From Lachnospiraceae bacterium UBA3845 (GTDB taxonomy: Bacteria; Bacillota; Clostridia; Lachnospirales; Lachnospiraceae), in assembly GCA_002392705.1 (NCBI GenBank), contig DGHP01000120.1, positions 1-12,437 of the forward strand: a stretch of 12,437 nt of DNA, in the 5' to 3' direction. The notes under the pieces were generated by a model that ran no database searches, was not told the origin of the DNA, and saw nothing but the letters and a program-made list of their open reading frames with translations. Positions within the stretch are counted from its first letter, which is position 1. Each line of letters starts with the position of its first letter. The position numbers and the translations under genes are program-made. Shown here one piece after another: positions 5,037-9,927 of the stretch.

Positions 5037-5696
5037 ATGGACGCGGAGGTAATGAAATCATATCTGCCCCTGTACAGGGACGCATTGTTTCTGACGATGC
5101 GGATCGGCTGGCAGGGAGTCATGCTGGCCCTTGTTCTGGGGCTGGCATGCGCGGCAGTTCTGCAGCTGAAGCTGCCCTTTATAAGGAGAATTGTCACCGT
5201 ATATGTGGAATTGTTCCGCAATACCCCGCTTCTTGTACAGCTGTTTTTTCTGTATTTCGCCCTTCCAAGGATCGGGATCCGGATCCCGGCCGAGGTCTGC
5301 GGCTGTGTCGGGCTGGGCCTGATCGGGGGCGCCTACATGACGGAAACCTTCCGCAGCGGGCTGGACAGCATCGCGCGGATTCAGATGGAGAGCGCCGCAA
5401 GCCTCGGCATGACATCGTTCCAGATCTTCCGCTATGTGATCCTGCCCCAGGCAGTCGCCTCCAGCGTACCCGGAATTCTGGCGAATATCATATTCCTGCT
5501 GAAGGAGACCAGCGTTTTTTCCACGATCAGCCTGATGGATCTGATGTTTACGGCCAAGGACCTGATCGGGATGTACGCGAAAACGCTGGAATGCCTGACG
5601 CTGCTGGTGATATTTTACCTGATTATGCTTCTTCCCGTCTGCATCGCGGGGAATATCCTGGAGAGGAGGCTTCGCTATGCAGAGTTTGGGAATTGA
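5037..5696 (+). CDS. Amino-acid ABC transporter permease, HisM/GlnP family (first permease)
   Basis: This 219-residue inner-membrane protein forms half of the translocation channel. E-L-F-R-N-T-P-L-L-V-Q-L-F-F-L-Y-F at 58-74 is the hallmark of polar amino-acid permeases. The EAA loop that docks on the ATPase is at about 118-139 (E-S-A-A-S-L-G-M ... Y-V-I-L-P-Q-A). Hydrophobic segments fall at about 20-42, 58-78, 88-104, 140-160 and 186-206. The gene begins two bases after the binding-protein stop and overlaps the next permease gene by 20 bases, so translation is probably coupled. Being a distinct second gene beside another permease implies a heterodimeric transporter. Confidence 0.93.
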   Translation: MDAEVMKSYLPLYRDALFLTMRIGWQGVMLALVLGLACAAVLQLKLPFIRRIVTVYVELFRNTPLLVQLFFLYFALPRIGIRIPAEVCGCVGLGLIGGAYMTETFRSGLDSIARIQMESAASLGMTSFQIFRYVILPQAVASSVPGILANIIFLLKETSVFSTISLMDLMFTAKDLIGMYAKTLECLTLLVIFYLIMLLPVCIAGNILERRLRYAEFGN

Positions 5697-6354
5697 AGTT
5701 CTGTTTAAAGGGATTAATTTTCAGAGACTTCTCGCAGGACTGTGGGTGTCGGTCCGGCTGAGCCTGATTTCCGTGATTATCAGTATTGTACTCGGGACAG
5801 GGATGGGCATGCTGATGACTTCAAAAAGCAGGCTGCTGCAGTTTTTCTTCCGTCTCTGGCTGGAGACGGTCCGGATCATGCCGCAGATGGTTCTGCTTTT
5901 CGTAGTCTATTTCGGGAGCACGAGGGTGTTCGGCTGGAATCTGGATGCGGAAGCGGCGGCGATCATCGTCTTCAGCTTCTGGGGAACTGCAGAGATGGGA
6001 GATCTCGTGCGGGGGGCGCTGATCAGTATCCCGAAGATCCAGTATGAGAGCGCCAGGGCCCTGGGCATGGATGAGAAAACCCTTTACCTGTATGTGATCC
6101 TTCCCCAGACGATCCGGCGCATGCTGCCCCTCTCCATCAACCTGATCACCAGGATGATCAAGACGACCAGCCTGGTTATGATGATCGGAATCGTGGAGGT
6201 TCTGAAGGTCGCCCAGCAGATCATAGAGGCGAACCGGAAAAGCTCCCCGAACGCGGCTTTCGGCGTGTTCGGAACGGTATTCCTTCTGTATTTTCTGATC
6301 TGCTGGCCGGTCAGCCGGCTCTCCGTCTGGCTGGAAAAACGCCAGGCCGCGTAG
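5677..6354 (+). CDS. Amino-acid ABC transporter permease, HisM/GlnP family (second permease)
   Basis: This 225-residue membrane protein is the partner permease. Its EAA loop is at about 124-145 (E-S-A-R-A-L-G-M ... Y-V-I-L-P-Q-T). The family's E-x-F-R-N-T-P-L-L-V-Q segment is present but diverged to E-T-V-R-I-M-P-Q-M-V-L-L-F at 63-75. This is more degenerate than in the first permease and suggests the two subunits have specialised. The start at 5677 lies within the end of the first permease gene and has GAGAGGAGG at 5661-5669, 7 bases upstream. A 54-base gap separates it from the ATPase gene. Confidence 0.92.
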   Translation: MQSLGIEVLFKGINFQRLLAGLWVSVRLSLISVIISIVLGTGMGMLMTSKSRLLQFFFRLWLETVRIMPQMVLLFVVYFGSTRVFGWNLDAEAAAIIVFSFWGTAEMGDLVRGALISIPKIQYESARALGMDEKTLYLYVILPQTIRRMLPLSINLITRMIKTTSLVMMIGIVEVLKVAQQIIEANRKSSPNAAFGVFGTVFLLYFLICWPVSRLSVWLEKRQAA

Positions 6355-6408
6355 AAGGCAGGGACAGCGGGCAGCATCACATCCTGCTGAAAGGGCAGAT
6401 ATAAAAAT

Positions 6409-7179
6409 ATGATTAAAGGGCGGGCATATGGTATGGAAAACGCGCTGCTGACAGTTGAACACCTGCATAAATCCTATGGCGGACATATCGTTCTCGATGA
6501 CCTGTCTTTTACGGTAAGAAAGGGAGAAGTGATCGTCGTGATCGGGCCCTCCGGCTGCGGGAAGAGTACCCTTCTGCGCTGCATCAACGCTCTGGAGGAG
6601 ATTCAGGGCGGCCGGGTTCTGCTGAATGGAGAGAGCGTTCGGAAAGACGCCGGGAATATTCCGCAGATGAGGCAGAAGATCGGTATGGTTTTCCAGAGTT
6701 ATGACCTTTTTCCCCATAAAACGATCCTGGATAATATCACGCTTGCACCCCGGAAAGTGCAGAAGAGGGGGAAGGCGGAGGCGGAAAGGGAAGCCCTGGA
6801 GCTGCTTGAGAGAGTCGGTCTGGCAGACAGAAAAAATGATTATCCCAGACAGCTCTCCGGAGGCCAGAAGCAGCGCGTTGCGATCGTGAGGGCGCTGTGC
6901 ATGCATCCGGAGCTTCTGCTTCTGGATGAGATCACGGCGGCGCTGGACCCTGAGATGGTCCGGGAAGTGCTCGATGTGGTCCTTTCCCTGGCCCGCAGCG
7001 GGAGTACGATGCTGATCGTGACCCATGAGATGTCCTTCGCGAAGGCCATCGCCGACAGGGTCTTTTTCCTGGAAGAGGGAAGGATTATGGAGGAGAGCGC
7101 GGATCCGGAAAGCTTTTTCCAGTGCCCTCAGACTCCGAGAGCGCAGGCTTTTCTCCGTACCTTTGATTATGAGCGCTGA
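6409..7179 (+). CDS. Amino-acid ABC transporter ATP-binding protein (GlnQ/HisP type)
   Basis: This cytoplasmic ATPase energises the two permeases. Counting from ATG 6409 (256 residues), Walker A is G-P-S-G-C-G-K-S-T (46-54), the Q-loop is Q96 in V-F-Q-S-Y-D-L-F-P, and the signature is L-S-G-G-Q-K-Q-R (149-156). Walker B is L-L-L-L-D-E (169-174) and the switch His is H206 in V-T-H-E-M. The D-loop region reads D-E-I-T-A-A-L-D with Ile where Pro is usual. The true start may be the in-frame ATG at 6433 (248 residues, AAAGGGCGGG at 6415-6424 upstream), which fits the normal family N-terminus better; the first eight residues from 6409 have no counterpart I recognise. It is the last gene of the transporter set and is followed by a terminator. 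Confidence 0.94.
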   Translation: MIKGRAYGMENALLTVEHLHKSYGGHIVLDDLSFTVRKGEVIVVIGPSGCGKSTLLRCINALEEIQGGRVLLNGESVRKDAGNIPQMRQKIGMVFQSYDLFPHKTILDNITLAPRKVQKRGKAEAEREALELLERVGLADRKNDYPRQLSGGQKQRVAIVRALCMHPELLLLDEITAALDPEMVREVLDVVLSLARSGSTMLIVTHEMSFAKAIADRVFFLEEGRIMEESADPESFFQCPQTPRAQAFLRTFDYER

Positions 7180-7191
7180 ATCCGGAAATAG

Positions 7192-7224
7192 CAGCTCTGC
7201 CAAATATGGCGGGGCTGTATTTTT
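7192..7224 (+). terminator. Intrinsic terminator ending the metY-ABC transporter operon
   Basis: CAGCTCTGCC (7192-7201) pairs with GGCGGGGCTG (7208-7217) over 10 bp with two G-U pairs and a 6-base loop, followed by TATTTTT (7218-7224). It lies 12 bases after the ATPase stop codon. Confidence 0.85.
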
Positions 7225-7259
7225 ATGCTGTATTCTGCCTATTCGTTTAGAGCGTGTTC

Positions 7260-7268
7260 TGCTATAAT
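7260..7268 (+). promoter_or_regulatory. Extended -10 promoter for the secreted-protein gene
   Basis: TGCTATAAT is a perfect extended -10 element (TG at 7260-7261, TATAAT at 7263-7268). The -35 region is poor (for example TTCGTT at 7242-7247), which extended -10 promoters tolerate. The predicted start near 7275 gives a leader of about 97 bases before ATG 7372. Confidence 0.7.
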
Positions 7269-7310
7269 ATATGCAGACTGCATGAAGAACGCGGCGGATC
7301 GCACGCGGTG

Positions 7311-7337
7311 ATCTGATTTCAGCAGTCCGTATCAGAT
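7311..7337. repeat. Inverted repeat in the leader of the secreted-protein gene
   Basis: ATCTGAT (7311-7317) and ATCAGAT (7331-7337) form a perfect inverted repeat with a 13-base spacer, downstream of the predicted transcription start and 18 bases before the ribosome binding site. It could be an RNA hairpin or a protein-binding site. Function unknown. Confidence 0.4.
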
Positions 7338-7371
7338 GTATTTATCGGAACATGAAAAGGAGAGAGACTAT

Positions 7372-7881
7372 ATGAAGAGAAAAATATCCGCACTGCTGCT
7401 CACGATTTTGCTTGCGATGACCGTCGCCTTCGACGCGTTTGCATGGAATTACAGTCTTGACGGAACGGGAATCACGCCTCCGGCACGCTTCACGAGTGTT
7501 GAAGAGACCGCGGACGGCCTTGAATGTAAGACCAGCGGAAACGGGTCCAGGGAGTTTCTGACTTATATGTCAGCCGGGCCTGCTTCTGAAACTGCCGTGA
7601 AAAAGCTGGCGAACAAACTGATCAGTTCCTTCAGGGCCGACGGTTATGAGATCGCCCAGAATCTGAAGAAGGTCAAATGCGGCGACGGGCGGAAAGCCAT
7701 GTACTTTTTCTTTGACGGACACGAAGATTTTTATTTCTATGGCTATGCGGCTTTCATCCCGGGCAAAGGGGGCAGATACGTTGCCGTGATCGACATGCTC
7801 GGGACAGGGAAGAAGGAGGCCGGCGCGTTCCCCTTCTCGAAAAAGGATATTAAGCGGATCGTATCTACCATAGAAGGCTGA
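7372..7881 (+). CDS. Small secreted protein of unknown function
   Basis: The start at ATG 7372 is chosen because AAAAGGAGAG (7355-7364) sits 7 bases upstream; the in-frame 7336 start has no such site. The 169-residue product begins with a clear signal peptide (M-K-R-K, then a hydrophobic core to about residue 20, cleavage likely after D-A-F-A at 24). The mature part of about 145 residues has no lipobox and no membrane segment, with two cysteines (52, 103). An aromatic-rich stretch lies at 110-128 (M-Y-F-F-F-D-G-H-E-D-F-Y-F-Y-G-Y), and the C-terminal third is Lys-rich. I do not recognise a domain; the alternation around 105-145 suggests beta strands. It has its own promoter and lies between two terminator-like structures, so it is probably monocistronic, although read-through into metF cannot be excluded. 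Confidence 0.8.
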   Translation: MKRKISALLLTILLAMTVAFDAFAWNYSLDGTGITPPARFTSVEETADGLECKTSGNGSREFLTYMSAGPASETAVKKLANKLISSFRADGYEIAQNLKKVKCGDGRKAMYFFFDGHEDFYFYGYAAFIPGKGGRYVAVIDMLGTGKKEAGAFPFSKKDIKRIVSTIEG

Positions 7882-7886
7882 AGCCG

Positions 7887-7975
7887 GAGTCAGGCCCTGT
7901 GATTCCCGGAGGATCCTATACAGCATTGACGCAGTTGACTACGCACTCGAGTCAGGCTCTGTGATTCCCGGAGGA
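7887..7975. repeat. Pair of 27-base direct repeats in the metF upstream region
   Basis: Bases 7887-7913 and 7949-7975 are identical except one base (C at 7896 versus T at 7958), 62 bases apart. Each starts GAGTCAGGC, contains CTGTGATTCCC and ends in GGAGGA, a Shine-Dalgarno-like sequence with no start codon at normal distance. Each copy can fold: GAGTCA pairs with TGATTC around a 7-base loop, and in the first copy the stem extends with CCGG/CCGG. The 36 bases between them include TTGACG and TTGACT but no matching -10. This may be a duplicated RNA or protein-binding element, or a recent small duplication. Confidence 0.7.
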
Positions 7976-8031
7976 GCCGGGCCGCGGACAGGGACGGTCC
8001 CTGCCTGCTGCGGCGGCAGGGCAGCCGGCTC
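7974..8031 (+). promoter_or_regulatory. GC-rich branched RNA fold abutting the metF ribosome binding site
   Basis: An outer stem pairs GAGCCGG (7974-7980) with CCGGCTC (8025-8031) and encloses two adjacent hairpins: CAGGGA (7989-7994) with TCCCTG (7998-8003), and CCTGC (8004-8008) with GCAGG (8016-8020). The outer stem closes 4 bases before the metF ribosome binding site AAGGAG (8036-8041). There is no T tract, so control of translation rather than termination is the likelier role. It matches no riboswitch class I can name. Confidence 0.5.
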
Positions 8032-8049
8032 TGAAAAGGAGTTTCTGCA

Positions 8050-8934
8050 ATGAAAATTATTGATATCCTGAACAGGGAGGAGATGACCCTTTCTTTTGAA
8101 GTATTTCCCCCGAAGAAAGAGACGTCTCTGGAGAATGTACGGGCGGCGACAGAGAAGATTGCCCTTTTAAAACCGTCCTTCATGAGCGTGACTTACGGCG
8201 CCGGCGGCGGAACGAGCAATTATACGATCGATATCGCGAAGAATATCAAAGATAAGTGCCATGTCCCATTGATGGCGCACCTGACCTGCATTTCCTCTAC
8301 AAAGGCAGGAGTGAAAAAGCAGATCGGCGCGATCCGGGAAGCAGGCATTCAGAATGTAATGGCCCTGAGGGGGGATATCCCGGAAGCCATGCAGGGGCAG
8401 GACCGCAGCGGATGGGATTATCATCATGCCGTGGAACTGATCCGGGAACTGAAGGAGGATTCTTTTGATTTCTGCATCGGAGCGGCCTGCTACCCGGAGG
8501 TTCATCCGGAGAGTCCGAACCAGAAGGAGGACATTCTGCACCTGAAGGAGAAGGTGGAAGCGGGAGCGGATTTCCTGACGACCCAGATGGTGTTCGACAA
8601 TAATCTGTTCTTTAATTTCATGTACAAACTCAGGGAAGCAGGGGTTACAGTCCCGGTTCTGCCCGGGATTATGCCGATTACCAATGCAATTCAGGTTGAA
8701 CGGGCCATAAAGCTTTCCGGTTCCTTTATGCCGCAGCGTTTCCGCTCGATCGTGGACCATTTCGGATCGGATCCGGAAGCCATGCGCCAGGCCGGGATCG
8801 CCTATGCGACAGACCAGATTATTGATCTCTTTGCCAACGGGATCACGAATGTGCATGTATATTCGATGAATAAGCCGGAGGTTGCGGAAGGAATCTGGAG
8901 GAATCTGGAAGGGATCCTGGGGAAGAAATTCTGA
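8050..8934 (+). CDS. metF: Methylenetetrahydrofolate reductase
   Basis: This 294-residue flavoprotein reduces 5,10-methylene-tetrahydrofolate to 5-methyl-tetrahydrofolate, the methyl donor for methionine synthesis from homocysteine. It fits the single-domain MTHFR barrel. E17 in S-F-E-V-F-P-P-K matches the catalytic Glu, S-V-T-Y-G-A-G-G lies at 46-53, and R-G-D-I-P at 107-111 carries the flavin-contacting Asp109. Length equals that of bacterial MetF (about 290-300). The start at 8050 has AAGGAG 8 bases upstream. The gene is preceded by the 27-base repeats and the branched fold and followed only by a weak hairpin. Its position near metY makes functional sense, since MetY supplies homocysteine. 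No MetV-like partner gene, as found with acetogen MetF, is present in the window. Confidence 0.95.
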   Translation: MKIIDILNREEMTLSFEVFPPKKETSLENVRAATEKIALLKPSFMSVTYGAGGGTSNYTIDIAKNIKDKCHVPLMAHLTCISSTKAGVKKQIGAIREAGIQNVMALRGDIPEAMQGQDRSGWDYHHAVELIRELKEDSFDFCIGAACYPEVHPESPNQKEDILHLKEKVEAGADFLTTQMVFDNNLFFNFMYKLREAGVTVPVLPGIMPITNAIQVERAIKLSGSFMPQRFRSIVDHFGSDPEAMRQAGIAYATDQIIDLFANGITNVHVYSMNKPEVAEGIWRNLEGILGKKF

Positions 8935-8960
8935 AGGGACATTGCTTCATTTGTGTTTTT
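8932..8960 (+). terminator. Weak terminator-like hairpin after metF
   Basis: TGAAG (8932-8936, including the stop codon) can pair with CTTCA (8945-8949) over 5 bp, followed by the T-rich stretch TTTGTGTTTTT (8950-8960). The stem is short and A/T-edged, so termination would be partial at best. Confidence 0.35.
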
Positions 8961-9019
8961 GGTCCGGTGAAATGGATCTGCGCGCTGTGCACCTGCACTT
9001 TGTTTCGAGGGCCGGGGAT

Positions 9020-9042
9020 GCCGGTACGGGTTCCGTTCCGGC
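9020..9042 (+). repeat. Hairpin upstream of the Pr6Pr-like gene
   Basis: GCCGGTACGG (9020-9029) pairs with CCGTTCCGGC (9033-9042) over 10 positions with one T-T mismatch and a 3-base loop. It ends 6 bases before the ATG at 9049, so it would occlude that start, which slightly favours the in-frame ATG at 9100 as the real one. Confidence 0.45.
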
Positions 9043-9048
9043 GGGCAG

Positions 9049-9753
9049 ATGAAGGCCTGCGCTGCGGAAAAAGCGGCGGACTCGGGGATTGGAAAGAGGA
9101 TGAGGAGAAAGTCTGCGGCTGTCTGCAACCTGCTGATTGCGGGTATTGTACTTTATTCATGGATCAGGATGCTGTCCGGAATTGATGCCGGAGGTCTGTT
9201 TTCAGAATCCCGCATCCGCACCTTGAAGTATTTCACAGTGGATTCCAACCTCCTGGCCGGGGCCGCGGCGTTATGCGCAGCCCTTTTTGAATTTCGTTCC
9301 GGAAAGGAGATTCCCGTATGGGTCAGCGCGCTGAAACTGGCGGCCACTGCCTCGGTGATGCTGACCTTTCTGACTGTGATCGGCTTTCTCGGGCCCATCT
9401 TCGGATATGCGTCGATGTTCAGGGGGGCAAACCTCTATATGCATCTGATTACGCCGCTGCTGGCGGCGGCCGTATTCTGCCTGCTGGAGGGGACGCCCGC
9501 GCTTTCTCTCAGGCACTGCTTTTTTGCAGTGATTCCGATGCTGATCTACGGAGAAGTCTATCTATTGAACATTCTGATCAACGGTACAGGGAGCGGAATG
9601 AATACCAATGACTGGTATGGTTTCACAAGATGGGGGCTCGCCGCTGCGCCGCTGGTTTATCTGGTGATGGCGTCGGTCACCTGGGGAATTGCATGGCTGC
9701 TGTGGAGATGCAGCATTTATTGTCTGACGCGGAGCACTGTAGGAGGCAGATGA
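9049..9753 (+). CDS. Pr6Pr / AIG1-like six-helix membrane protein
   Basis: The frame encodes up to 234 residues with six predicted membrane helices (about 24-44, 66-84, 94-116, 130-147, 157-177 and 197-220, counting from 9049). The pattern R-T-L-K-Y-F-T-V-D-S-N-L-L at 57-69, N-L-Y-M-H-L-I-T-P at 128-136 and a late N-D-W-Y-G-F at 187-192 is characteristic of the bacterial Pr6Pr family. That family is distantly related to eukaryotic FAR-17a/AIG1 and ADTRP proteins. In those proteins a Thr and a His form the active site of a lipid hydrolase; T63 and H132 here occupy comparable places. No role is established for the bacterial members. The start is uncertain: 9049 has weak GGCGGG upstream within a hairpin, while ATG 9100 gives a more typical N-terminus (M-R-R-K) and 217 residues. 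It appears to stand alone. Confidence 0.82.
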   Translation: MKACAAEKAADSGIGKRMRRKSAAVCNLLIAGIVLYSWIRMLSGIDAGGLFSESRIRTLKYFTVDSNLLAGAAALCAALFEFRSGKEIPVWVSALKLAATASVMLTFLTVIGFLGPIFGYASMFRGANLYMHLITPLLAAAVFCLLEGTPALSLRHCFFAVIPMLIYGEVYLLNILINGTGSGMNTNDWYGFTRWGLAAAPLVYLVMASVTWGIAWLLWRCSIYCLTRSTVGGR

Positions 9754-9789
9754 AGAGCCGGAAATACCGCCCGGAACGGGTTGTATAAG

Positions 9790-9800
9790 TGGAAGTTCCA
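9790..9800. promoter_or_regulatory. Short palindrome upstream of adhE
   Basis: TGGAAGTTCCA is a perfect 11-base palindrome about 130 bases before the adhE start, followed 12 bases later by seven T residues (9813-9819). Its loop is too small for a stable RNA hairpin, so a DNA-binding site is as likely as a terminator remnant for the gene ending at 9753. Function unknown. Confidence 0.3.
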
Positions 9801-9843
9801 ACAACAATGTCATTTTTTTGTCAAAGCTTGTGGATTCTGTGCA

Positions 9844-9872
9844 TTGACGAAACAGCTGGAAAAATATAAGAT
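9844..9872 (+). promoter_or_regulatory. Probable adhE promoter
   Basis: TTGACG (9844-9849, 5 of 6 to the -35 consensus) is followed after 17 bases by TAAGAT (9867-9872, 4 of 6) and after 15 bases by TATAAG (9865-9870, 5 of 6). The A/T-rich surroundings contrast with the GC-rich genes. A start near 9878-9880 would place the Rex-like operator immediately downstream. Confidence 0.6.
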
Positions 9873-9882
9873 ATAGCCAGGT

Positions 9883-9900
9883 TTGATAAATAATTAACAT
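9883..9900. promoter_or_regulatory. Rex-like redox operator upstream of adhE
   Basis: TTGATAA-ATAA-TTAACAT matches the Rex consensus of Clostridia, TTGTTAA-N4-TTAACAA, at 12 of 14 defined positions (differences at positions 4 and 18). It lies just after the predicted promoter and 27 bases before the adhE start. Rex represses fermentation genes such as adhE and releases DNA when NADH is high, so adhE would be induced by reducing conditions. The rex gene is not in this window. Confidence 0.75.
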
Positions 9901-9927
9901 TCTGTTCATGAAAGGGCTGATTGAAGT

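Noticed and set aside
5821..7203. Long minus-strand open frame of 460 codons antisense to the permease and ATPase genes
   Set aside because: It is opposite conserved ABC genes and spans their junction and part of the terminator, with a composition typical of shadow frames.
7926..7940. TTGACG and TTGACT as -35 boxes of a metF promoter
   Set aside because: No acceptable -10 box lies 15-19 bases downstream of either hexamer.
7887..7975. CRISPR array
   Set aside because: Only two repeat copies are present, no further units follow, no cas genes lie nearby, and the intervening 36 bases look like leader sequence.
8967..9185. 72-codon frame (Cys-rich) upstream of and overlapping the Pr6Pr gene
   Set aside because: It overlaps the membrane-protein gene in another frame, has no convincing ribosome binding site, and crosses the hairpin at 9020-9042.
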